Made by a program: the position numbers and the translations under genes
Assembly: GCA_025370075.1 (NCBI GenBank)
Contig: CP073016.1
Coordinates: forward strand, 3,720,001-3,784,000
DNA: 64,000 nucleotides
Reading direction: 5' to 3'
Source: Chryseotalea sp. WA131a
Lineage (GTDB): Bacteria > Bacteroidota > Bacteroidia > Cytophagales > Cyclobacteriaceae
The notes under the pieces: generated by a model
What the model was told of the DNA's origin: nothing
The model's input: only the letters and a program-made list of their open reading frames with translations
Databases searched by the model: none
Shown: piece after piece, positions 42,250 to 50,506 of the stretch
Layout of the letters: each line of letters begins with the position of its first letter
How positions within the stretch are numbered: position 1 is the stretch's first letter

Positions 42250-44890
42250 CAACAAACCGATATTTCCTATTCGGCTCCTTAACTGGTTCTGCCCCGCGCA
42301 CCTCCACGAAGAAATCGAAGGCGACCTCATTCAAAAATTCAATCGCGATGTGAAAACGGTTGGAGAAAGAAAAGCGAAGCGGAGATTAATGTGGAATGTG
42401 GTGAGGTTTTTTAGGCCGGGTATTTTGTTGAGGAATAAGTTTTCAAATAACCTTTTTCAAAAGACTATGATTCAAAGTCAATTGACGTTTACGTTCCGTG
42501 TATTCTCGCGCAACAAACTGTTTTTGGGTGTCAGTGTTTTGGGGCTCTGCATCAGCATTGCGGCCTGCATCCTAGTGCTGGAGTATGCCAAGTTTGAATT
42601 GAGCTACGATAAGTTTTTTCCAAGGCACAAAAACATCTATCGCCTCCAACACAATCGCTATACAAAAGGAGATTTGCTTTACAAAAAAGCAATGACCTTT
42701 CCTGAAGTTGGTCTTGCGATGAAGGACTACTTCCCAGAGATAGAACAGGTGGGCCGATTGTTTCCTGTTAGTATAAACGTTGAGCCGGTCTTTACAGCCA
42801 TTGACAAATCTGGTGAGCGGAGAAGTTTTACAGAGCCTAATTCCTACTGTGCCGACAGTACGTTCTGCAAAGTATTTGATCTCGATTTTATTTATGGAGA
42901 CGATGCCTCCGCATTAAATGGCAAAGACAAAGTCATTCTGTCAAAGTCAACAGCCCTGAAATATTTTGGGAGACTGGATGTAGTGGGAGAAACCTTAAAG
43001 GGAAATGTGGGTGAAAGCGATATCATAGTCACCGGTGTGTTTAACGATCTACCCGCCAACTCGCATTTACAGTTTGACGTATTGTTATCATGGTTTGATG
43101 TCTATGAAGAGCGTAGTTTATTTACGTGGGATGGCTTCTATAATTATGTATTGCTGAAGGATGTTCATGATCTGCAGCGAGTAAAAGAACGGTTGCCGCA
43201 ATTCGCTAAATCGTATACTGGAGAATACTACAAACAACATCCGAACTCGAAATCGGAGTTTGAATTGCAACCGCTTGAGACCATCCACCTCGACTCGCAT
43301 TTGGATGGGGAGATGAAGGCCAACGGAAACCGAAACATTGTTTATGGTCTGTTGATTGTAGCCTGCTTCATCATTGTGATCGCTGTCATCAATCAAATCA
43401 ATCTGAACACTTCGCGCTCGCTGGATCGTGTAAAAGAAGTGGGTATCCGCAAAACCATTGGCTCGTCTAAAACGCAATTGTCGTCACAATTTTTAATGGA
43501 GTCGTTCATCATCAATCTGCTATCGGCTGCATGTGGCATATTACTCGTGTGGCTTCTTTATCCAAAGTTCAATGATCTCTTTGAGTCGTCAATTTCACTT
43601 ACGATGTTTTCACAGCCCATTTTCTGGGTAGCTCTTATCATCTTTATAGTGACAGTCTCCATTCTCTCCAGCTTTTACCCTGCGTTTATGCTCATTCGTT
43701 ACAAAGTATACGAGGCATTGAAGGGTTTGACCGTGCGCGAAAGGAAGTCAAATTTACAAAGAGCATTGGTAACAGCTCAGTTTGCTATTTCATTGATTTT
43801 GATTATCGCAACCTACACTTTGTTCCAACAAATCACGTTCATGCAGACCAAGGACTTAGGTTTTGGCATCGAGCGGAAACTTGTGGTAAAAGTACTGCCG
43901 GCACCCGGAGAGGAAATTGATACGCTGTTTCTCCAGAAAATTACTTCTATAAAGAATGAGTTGAGATCCCATTCCTTTTGCAGGGTTTCTACAATTTCGT
44001 CCGATATCCCGGGAAGGAAAAATGAATGGCGCGGCTCAAGTCGTTTGGCTGGAGACGAAAGCAATCCGGTTATTCGGGCCAACTTGTCTCGTGTGGATGA
44101 GGATTTTATCGAAGCATTCGATTTGAAGTTGATAGCAGGTCGCAATTATACTTCTTCGCTTAACAACGGAAATTCTATTATCGCGAATGGCGAAGTGATC
44201 AAGCAATTGGGTTTCAATTCCCCTGAAGAGGCCATTGGTAAAAAGGTTTTGACCTTCGGAGAGCGGGAGATCATTGGCGTGGTAGAATCATTCCACGAAG
44301 CCGGGCTTCATGAAAACATCAGTCCGTCCATGTATATCACCGGGGCGGGCTACATGAAATTTCTTACTCTCGCCATGACCGATGGAAATATTCCAAAACA
44401 GTTAGAGCAAGTTGAAAAAATCTGGAAGAAGCATTTTCCGCATAAACCATTTGAATATTTCTTTTTGGATGACTTTTTCAATCGACAATACCAAGCCGAT
44501 GTGTTGATGGGTCAGAGCATCGGGCTTTTCTCAGTTATCGCGATTATGATTGCCTGCCTCGGTCTTTTCTCACTCTCAGTCCACACCATCCATAAAAAGA
44601 CAAAAGAGATTGGCATTAAGAAAATTTTGGGCGCAGGTATCTCTACCATAACGTTCGAACTCTGCGGAAATTTTCTACTGCCCATTGGGCTTTCGGCATT
44701 TGTCGGCATCCCCTTAAGTTATTATTTGATAAGATGGTGGTTGGCGCAGTACGCATTCAGGATTGATATCACATACCTCTTGTTCATCGTGCCATTGATT
44801 ATACTAATGGCGATGGGCTTATCCACCACCGTTTTTCAGTCAATTCGAGCCGCCAGCCAAAACCCGGTTGATAGCTTAAGGTATGAGTAA
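42242..44890 (+). CDS. Prefix-domain orphan ABC permease, copy 2
   Basis: 882 residues. The prefix domain (WFCPAHLHEEIEGDLIQKFNRD, RRLMWNVVRFF) is followed by the two MacB/FtsX modules with VKEVGIRKTIGSS and TKEIGIKKILGAG. Beyond the prefix the sequence is clearly diverged from copies 1 and 3. It starts at an ATG within the end of copy 1, which suggests translational coupling, and ends by overlapping copy 3 by 8 bases (ATGAGTAA). It probably works as a permease or mechanotransmission subunit with a distant ATPase. Confidence 0.92.
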   Translation: MNDNKPIFPIRLLNWFCPAHLHEEIEGDLIQKFNRDVKTVGERKAKRRLMWNVVRFFRPGILLRNKFSNNLFQKTMIQSQLTFTFRVFSRNKLFLGVSVLGLCISIAACILVLEYAKFELSYDKFFPRHKNIYRLQHNRYTKGDLLYKKAMTFPEVGLAMKDYFPEIEQVGRLFPVSINVEPVFTAIDKSGERRSFTEPNSYCADSTFCKVFDLDFIYGDDASALNGKDKVILSKSTALKYFGRLDVVGETLKGNVGESDIIVTGVFNDLPANSHLQFDVLLSWFDVYEERSLFTWDGFYNYVLLKDVHDLQRVKERLPQFAKSYTGEYYKQHPNSKSEFELQPLETIHLDSHLDGEMKANGNRNIVYGLLIVACFIIVIAVINQINLNTSRSLDRVKEVGIRKTIGSSKTQLSSQFLMESFIINLLSAACGILLVWLLYPKFNDLFESSISLTMFSQPIFWVALIIFIVTVSILSSFYPAFMLIRYKVYEALKGLTVRERKSNLQRALVTAQFAISLILIIATYTLFQQITFMQTKDLGFGIERKLVVKVLPAPGEEIDTLFLQKITSIKNELRSHSFCRVSTISSDIPGRKNEWRGSSRLAGDESNPVIRANLSRVDEDFIEAFDLKLIAGRNYTSSLNNGNSIIANGEVIKQLGFNSPEEAIGKKVLTFGEREIIGVVESFHEAGLHENISPSMYITGAGYMKFLTLAMTDGNIPKQLEQVEKIWKKHFPHKPFEYFFLDDFFNRQYQADVLMGQSIGLFSVIAIMIACLGLFSLSVHTIHKKTKEIGIKKILGAGISTITFELCGNFLLPIGLSAFVGIPLSYYLIRWWLAQYAFRIDITYLLFIVPLIILMAMGLSTTVFQSIRAASQNPVDSLRYE
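42344..42437 (+). repeat. 94-base perfect repeat, unit 2 (within permease copy 2)
   Basis: Identical to 39691-39784 and 44985-45078. Identity with copy 3 extends 5' to 42308, giving 130 identical bases. Confidence 0.95.
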
Positions 44891-47510
44891 TGAGCACCGT
44901 CATACTGCACTCAGGATTTTGAATTGGTTCTGCCCTCCCCATTTGCATGAAGAAATCGAAGGCGACCTCATTCAAAAATTCAATCGCGATGTGAAAACGG
45001 TTGGAGAAAGAAAAGCGAAGCGGAGATTAATGTGGAATGTGGTGAGGTTTTTTAGGCCGGGTATTTTGTTGAGGAATAGGTTTTCAATGGAATTAAATCA
45101 ATCTTATATGTACAGAAGTTATTTCAAAATCATGCTGAGGAATATGATTAAACAAAAATTCTATTCTGCTATCACAATGCTAGGCCTCACCGTGGGAATT
45201 ACCTTTGCTTTGCTTACCGGGATTTTCATTTGGGGCGAACTGCAGGTGAACACCGATTTGAAAGACGTGGATCGCCTCTACCTTTTGGAGACCCATTACA
45301 AAACCAACGAAGGCAACCAGCCGCCTTTTTTTGTACCTGCTCTATTGGGTCAGGCAGCGATTGAGCAGTACCCAACCTTATTTGAAAACTACTATCGCTT
45401 TCGTGATCGGGCTATAACCGTTTCCAAAAGCGACAAACATTTTCGTTTGCAGAGTATGATTGGGGACTCTACTTTTTTTGACATGTTCGGATTTCACATT
45501 TTGCATGGGGATCCACAAAGTGCGCTGAACAAACCCAACACAATCGTAATCACCGAAAAGATTGCTCGGCAATTTTTTGATAGATCCGATGTGACAGGCG
45601 AATCGCTAACGCTGAGTACTGAAGTAAGCGGATCAAAAGAGCATTTGATTACAGCCGTGATCGCAGATGTACAGGAAAAGAATTCGGTCACCGACTTTAT
45701 GAACTCGGATGCACAGATCTTTTTGCCACAAGAAAGTCGGACAGACTTTAATCTTGGCTTCCAGGACGAATGGAATACTGGCATCATTACCTATTTAAAA
45801 CTAACGGATGGGGCATCGCCTGTTGAGGCAACTGCTGTTCTCAATAAAATATTACAAAAGGATGCCCCTAAAGACATCAGCAACGACAAAACTATTGTAC
45901 TTGATCCGTTGAGCAATTATTATTTGCTCACAAATCACGGAGCTGTTCAAAAGCTTATTGTATCCCTGATGGTGATTGTTGCGTTCATTTTGTTACTGGC
46001 GGTTACCAATTTTATCAATATTTCCATTGCGAGTTCTTTTTCGCGGCTAAAGGAAGTGGGTGTACGCAAAGTTATTGGTGGTGTCAAGGGGCACGTGCTT
46101 ATTCAGTTTTTGTCGGAGTCATTGCTGCTCGCAACTGTTTCTGGCACGGTATCGTTGCTTCTCTATGAAATTCTTCATAATTACTTTGCCAATGTCTTAG
46201 GTGTTTCATTGCCATCTTTATTGAAAATGAGTTTCCTTTTCTGGGTTTACTTTTTGACAAGCACGATTGCTGTGGGGTTCCTGGCTGGAATCTATCCTTC
46301 ATTCTATTTAGCATCTACGGGAGCGATCGAGTCGCTAAAAGGGAAATTCAATTCGGTGAAAGGTACGCTTCGCTTTTCGCGAGGGTTAGTTGGGTTTCAA
46401 TTCCTTGTGGCAGTGTTTACCCTTATCACTTCGTTTGTTATGTCAAGGCAGATTTCCTATTTCATGGAAACTGATTTGGGTTATGATAAATCACATGTTT
46501 TGATTGCGTCATCGCTGCCGCGGATATGGACGGAAGAAGGAATGAACAAAATGGATGTGGCAAAAAGAGAGTTTCTGACTTCGCCCAAGATAAAGTCCGT
46601 TTCACTTTCGTGGGGATCACCCAATTTTAATTTTGAACCATACAAAGCCAACATTAACCATGCAGGCCAACCGACTGAGAAAGGAATACTCACCAGCATG
46701 AGCAGTGCCGATGAAGCGTATGCGAACGTCTATGGATTAAAACTTTTGGACGGGAAATTTTTCTTTGATGAGGGCGAACCTTTCCAGACCAATCGGTTGG
46801 TCTTGAATGAATCGGCACAGAAAGCATTGGGCATCCAGGTGGGCGATAAACTAGATATTCAGTTTTCCGATCAACAGTTTACTGTAGCAGGCATTGTCAA
46901 AGATTTTCATTTTGAGTCGATGCATGAGAAAATAAAGCCGGTGGCCTTCACGCACAATCGCGACTTTCAGGCTTATCGGTATTTTTCTTTTAAACTAAAC
47001 CCGGGAAGCATTGTGCAATCTGTTCAAGAAGTAGAACGCCTTTGGAAAAATATTTTTCCCAACGATCCCTTTGTTTATGCGTTCACCGAAGATCGGTTGG
47101 CCATTACCTATCAGACCGAACTTCAACTACGAAAAGCCACAGCCTTTGCTTCGGTTCTAATACTGATTATTGTTTTAACGGGCGTGCTGGGCCTGGTGTC
47201 ACTTAGCGTAACCAAAAGAAATAAGGAGATAGGCATTAGAAAGGTATTGGGTGCTTCTGTTTCCAATATCCTTGCTTTAATCTCTCGTGAGTACGCTTTG
47301 CTAATGATAATAGCATTTGGATTAGGCATTCCTGTCAGCTACATGTTTATATCCCAATGGCTAAGCGGATTTGCTTACCGTATTGATGTAGATGGGTGGA
47401 TGTTTGTTGTCCCAATTCTTGCTCTATTCTGTATAACAATAGTTATGGTTTGCGCCCAATCATTTAAAACGGCTAAGTCTGATCCAGTGAAGTCATTAAA
47501 GTATGAGTAA
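44883..47510 (+). CDS. Prefix-domain orphan ABC permease, copy 3
   Basis: 875 residues. The prefix domain (WFCPPHLHEEIEGDLIQKFNRD) is identical at DNA level to copy 2 over 130 bases (44949-45078 versus 42308-42437). It is followed by diverged MacB/FtsX modules with LKEVGVRKVIGGV and NKEIGIRKVLGAS. The last codons (LKYE) and the ATGAGTAA overlap join it to a fourth, collapsed copy. Function as for copy 2; the substrate is unknown. Confidence 0.92.
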   Translation: MSNEHRHTALRILNWFCPPHLHEEIEGDLIQKFNRDVKTVGERKAKRRLMWNVVRFFRPGILLRNRFSMELNQSYMYRSYFKIMLRNMIKQKFYSAITMLGLTVGITFALLTGIFIWGELQVNTDLKDVDRLYLLETHYKTNEGNQPPFFVPALLGQAAIEQYPTLFENYYRFRDRAITVSKSDKHFRLQSMIGDSTFFDMFGFHILHGDPQSALNKPNTIVITEKIARQFFDRSDVTGESLTLSTEVSGSKEHLITAVIADVQEKNSVTDFMNSDAQIFLPQESRTDFNLGFQDEWNTGIITYLKLTDGASPVEATAVLNKILQKDAPKDISNDKTIVLDPLSNYYLLTNHGAVQKLIVSLMVIVAFILLLAVTNFINISIASSFSRLKEVGVRKVIGGVKGHVLIQFLSESLLLATVSGTVSLLLYEILHNYFANVLGVSLPSLLKMSFLFWVYFLTSTIAVGFLAGIYPSFYLASTGAIESLKGKFNSVKGTLRFSRGLVGFQFLVAVFTLITSFVMSRQISYFMETDLGYDKSHVLIASSLPRIWTEEGMNKMDVAKREFLTSPKIKSVSLSWGSPNFNFEPYKANINHAGQPTEKGILTSMSSADEAYANVYGLKLLDGKFFFDEGEPFQTNRLVLNESAQKALGIQVGDKLDIQFSDQQFTVAGIVKDFHFESMHEKIKPVAFTHNRDFQAYRYFSFKLNPGSIVQSVQEVERLWKNIFPNDPFVYAFTEDRLAITYQTELQLRKATAFASVLILIIVLTGVLGLVSLSVTKRNKEIGIRKVLGASVSNILALISREYALLMIIAFGLGIPVSYMFISQWLSGFAYRIDVDGWMFVVPILALFCITIVMVCAQSFKTAKSDPVKSLKYE
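44985..45078 (+). repeat. 94-base perfect repeat, unit 3 (within permease copy 3)
   Basis: Identical to the units in copies 1 and 2. The identity stops right after the prefix domain, where the membrane-spanning part of the permease begins. Confidence 0.95.
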
Positions 47511-47688
47511 CGGTAGGTTATTTGGTTTTGCTTTGTTATTTCTTAACTGGTTCTGCCCCGCGCACCTCCACGAAGAAATCGAAGGAAGCTTCGGGGTTTT
47601 TCTTTTGGTACTGGTAACTCTGGCGGCCGGATACTCCGCCTTGAAATCGGGGGCAACGAATCCAGTTGATGCAATCAAAACCGAGTGA
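47503..47688 (+). pseudogene. Collapsed fourth prefix-domain permease (internal deletion)
   Basis: A 61-codon frame whose first half (LNWFCPAHLHEEIEG) is the start of the prefix domain. Its second half (VFLLVLVTLAAGYSALKSGATNPVDAIKTE) matches the last membrane helix and C-terminal tail of these permeases. The middle, about 2.4 kb in the intact copies, is missing but the frame is kept. Its DNA matches copy 2 exactly over about 44 bases before the junction. It overlaps copy 3 by 8 bases like the intact copies. It may be translated as a tiny one-helix protein, but loss of function is the simplest reading. Confidence 0.85.
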
Positions 47689-47720
47689 GATGAAAATAGT
47701 GTTTAACCAAGTCGATTAGG

Positions 47721-48476
47721 TTACCGCTTCACAATCACAAACTCTACTCTTCGGTTTAGTCTTCGGCCTTCTTCATCTTTGTTGGCAGCTATTGGCCTCG
47801 TGCCACCAAAGCCTTTACCACTTATTCGGTTAGGTTTGATTCCCTTCAAAACTAAATAAGCTTTTATTCGGTCAACTCGCTGTTGCGACAGCTCCATGTT
47901 TTTCTGCGCGTCTCCTTGGTTATCAGTGTGGCCTTGCAATTCTATTTTCACTTTTTGGTTTTCTTTTAAAAAGGTTACCACTCCATCTAGCTCTGGGTAA
48001 GAATTCACAAGCGAATCGTTTTTCAAGACCGTAAAGTGCAGCCTAACTTTTGCAAAGGACTTTCCATTCACAAATCCTGCCACTTTGGGGTAAAAAATTT
48101 CTACGGTAGGATTTATGACAACCAATGATTGGCTGATTACATGAGTTTGGCTTGCACCTAATCGTTTGAAATCCAACTCAATTTTCTTTTGGATTTCATT
48201 GATTATGGGCGTTTTAAAAAATTCTTCGAGTGGCTTAACCTTTAATTTTTTATAAACTACCTCGCCATAGAATTTTTCCCTTTCATCTTTTGGTACCGAA
48301 ATCAAAACCCGAAATGCAGAAAAATCTACTTTTCTGATTTTGGACTTACTATCGTACAACGGTGGTTTTAGATAGAAAAGACGAGAGTTGATTTTGTTTT
48401 GTGACAAAGAAATTTTTACCCCTAGCAATAGAAGGAAAAAGAGTAAACAAAATTTCTTTGCATTCAATGAGAGCAT
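47721..48476 (-). CDS. OmpA-C-domain envelope protein with hybrid N-terminal domain
   Basis: 251 residues with an N-terminal signal peptide (ends ISLSQ). Residues about 25-160 form an unrecognised alpha/beta domain. From SYPELDGVVTFLKENQKVKIELQGHTDNQGDAQKN onward the sequence is the peptidoglycan-binding OmpA-like domain, ending with the RLNRRVEFVIVKR motif. The first OmpA strand, usually a FxTGKSxL sequence before YPELD, is absent and replaced by RLHFTVLKNDSLVN. This suggests that an internal deletion fused two reading frames or two proteins. It probably tethers the outer membrane to peptidoglycan. Confidence 0.85.
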   Translation of the reverse strand: MLSLNAKKFCLLFFLLLLGVKISLSQNKINSRLFYLKPPLYDSKSKIRKVDFSAFRVLISVPKDEREKFYGEVVYKKLKVKPLEEFFKTPIINEIQKKIELDFKRLGASQTHVISQSLVVINPTVEIFYPKVAGFVNGKSFAKVRLHFTVLKNDSLVNSYPELDGVVTFLKENQKVKIELQGHTDNQGDAQKNMELSQQRVDRIKAYLVLKGIKPNRISGKGFGGTRPIAANKDEEGRRLNRRVEFVIVKR

Positions 48477-48488
48477 TCACCCCAATAG

Positions 48489-49679
48489 CTAAGCACCCTC
48501 CACGTCAACAGGTCTTTTATCAACCCTCCGTGTGCCTCCATACAACTCGTACTCCAACAATCTACAGTCCAACTGGGCGGTATAAAACTCTAACCGCTTG
48601 CTTGTTTTCAATCTGATCTTTTTTGCAAGGTCGGGGTTGCCTGTAAAAATATAGCCTGTGTAACCTTGGCATTTCTTTTTCATAAAATCACCAATACGGG
48701 TATAAGTAGCCTCCAACTCAACGGGGTCGCCCAAACGTTCGCCATATTCGGGATTAAAATAAACAATGGCAGGTGCTGTTGGCAATGTGGTCAGTTCAAA
48801 ATCACAAAGCTCAAAATGGATTAAGCTTTCAACACCTGCTATGCCTGCATTTACTTTTGCTATTTGAATGGCATCATCGCTAAGGTCCGATGCAATTATT
48901 TTCAAATCGGGTGCCTCCACAATTTGCGACTGTAGTTTGCCCATTTCTTCTGCATATACTTTCTCATCGTAGCCCAACACGTGCATGAACGAATAGTTTT
49001 TTCTGAATAGCCCTGGCCTGCGATTGGTAGCCATCAAAGCTGCTTCAATCGCTAATGTGCCTGATCCACACATGGGGTTGATGAAGGGCATTTTCTGATT
49101 CCACTTGGAAGCAAAAATAGTAGCGGCCGCTAATGCCTCGAGCATGGGTGCCTTACCGGGGATTTTTCGGTAGCCATGCTTGGCTAATGTCTGTCCAGAG
49201 GTATCCAAAAAAATTTCTGCTTTGTCGTCCTTCCAATACAAATGAAGTACCGCCTTATCATGCGAAGAACCAGAATCCGGTCGGGCGGCCACTTCTCTGC
49301 GCATGTGGTCCGCTACGGCATCTTTCACTTTCACGTTAATGAACATATCGTTGTTGACAGTGAAGTGATCCACATTGCTGGTGACCGAAAAATAACTTTG
49401 TGGCGACAGCCAACGCTCCCATGGATAGCGAAGCAATTTCTTATAAACTTCTTCCGGATCTCGGGCAGTAAATGCATCGAGCGAAAAAAGTACTTGACTA
49501 GCACAGCGCAGATTGAGGTTGAGCCGAATGCAATCATTGACGGTGCCTTGCAGCTCTACACCCGTAATAAATTTTCGTTCAAGGGTAAAGCCAAGTTCTT
49601 CTACTTCTTGCGCTAAAAAAGGAGAAAGTCTTTTTGGACAAGTGATGATGATGCGGCTAGAGGTGGTGAAGTTGCTCAT
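48489..49679 (-). CDS. THUMP-domain RNA (guanine-N2) methyltransferase
   Basis: About 396 residues from the ATG at 49679, placed one base after the proC stop. An N-terminal ferredoxin-like/THUMP region (about 1-160) is followed by a Rossmann methyltransferase with PMCGSGTLAIEAAL (motif I), IIASDLSDDAIQIAKVNA and motif IV FNPEYGERL, where the usual NPPY proline is Glu. The family (RlmL N-half/YpsC) adds m2G to 23S rRNA. It forms an operon with proC. Confidence 0.92.
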   Translation of the reverse strand: MSNFTTSSRIIITCPKRLSPFLAQEVEELGFTLERKFITGVELQGTVNDCIRLNLNLRCASQVLFSLDAFTARDPEEVYKKLLRYPWERWLSPQSYFSVTSNVDHFTVNNDMFINVKVKDAVADHMRREVAARPDSGSSHDKAVLHLYWKDDKAEIFLDTSGQTLAKHGYRKIPGKAPMLEALAAATIFASKWNQKMPFINPMCGSGTLAIEAALMATNRRPGLFRKNYSFMHVLGYDEKVYAEEMGKLQSQIVEAPDLKIIASDLSDDAIQIAKVNAGIAGVESLIHFELCDFELTTLPTAPAIVYFNPEYGERLGDPVELEATYTRIGDFMKKKCQGYTGYIFTGNPDLAKKIRLKTSKRLEFYTAQLDCRLLEYELYGGTRRVDKRPVDVEGA

Positions 49680-49680
49680 T

Positions 49681-50478
49681 TCATTGTGTGATTTTATTAA
49701 AAGAAGCCCCAATCCCTCTTATCAAACTTGAACTAAACCCGCGGTGCTCCATTTCATTTAGGCCAACAATGGTGCAACCCTTGGGTGTAGTCACTTTATC
49801 AATTTCTTCTTCGGGGTGGCGATTGCCTTGCAGCAAAAGCTCGGCTGCCCCTTTCACTGTTTGCGCGGCAATCAAATTTGCCGTCTTGGCATCAAAGCCA
49901 ATTTCAATTCCTCCTTGCGTGGCCGCACGAATAAAGCGAAGGGCATACGCAATTCCGCAAGCTCCCAAAACAGTAGCCGCGTCCATTAGTTTTTCTTCAA
50001 TCGGGATAGTAATGCCCAACTGATTGAAAAGAGATTCTACATATTCGATTTGTTCAGTGGTGGCGCCACGTTGGCAAATGCAAGTTACCGATTCTTGAAT
50101 AGCGATGGCCGTGTTGGGCATGGCACGGAAAATGGGAAAGTCGCTTTCAAAAATATCGGCCAAGTCCTTCAAAAAAACGCCCGTTACTACGCTGATGATG
50201 ATATGCTTCTTCGGGTCAAATGATTTCTTTAGACCAGTAAGCACTTCTTTTACATTAAAAGGTTTTAAAGCCACAATGATTACTTCGCTTCCGCAGATGG
50301 CAGCCTCATTGTCATCGGTCGTATTCACGCCTTTTTCTTTTAATTCATGTAGGCGAGCGAGTGTCCTTCGCGTAACGGTGATATCACTGGCTTTTGCAAA
50401 CGAACTCTTAATAAGCCCTTCGGCAATGGCAATGCCTAAATTTCCTCCTCCTATGATGGCGATTTTCTTTTTTGTCAT
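49681..50478 (-). CDS. proC: Pyrroline-5-carboxylate reductase
   Basis: 265 residues. The Rossmann motif IIGGGNLGIAIAEGL opens the chain. The P5CR signature follows as VTGVFLKDLADIF, MPNTAIAIQESVT and the C-terminal helical domain (GACGIAYALRFIRAATQGGIEIGF, VTTPKGCTIVGLNEME). It makes proline from pyrroline-5-carboxylate with NADPH. The stop abuts the THUMP methyltransferase start by one base, so both are probably on one message. Confidence 0.95.
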   Translation of the reverse strand: MTKKKIAIIGGGNLGIAIAEGLIKSSFAKASDITVTRRTLARLHELKEKGVNTTDDNEAAICGSEVIIVALKPFNVKEVLTGLKKSFDPKKHIIISVVTGVFLKDLADIFESDFPIFRAMPNTAIAIQESVTCICQRGATTEQIEYVESLFNQLGITIPIEEKLMDAATVLGACGIAYALRFIRAATQGGIEIGFDAKTANLIAAQTVKGAAELLLQGNRHPEEEIDKVTTPKGCTIVGLNEMEHRGFSSSLIRGIGASFNKITQ

Positions 50479-50506
50479 GAATATTTAGATGTAAGTGCAA
50501 ATATGA

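Noticed and set aside
39574..47688. The permease array as a composite transposon or IS-flanked region
   Set aside because: No transposase, terminal inverted repeats or target duplications are seen; the repeats are inside coding sequence.
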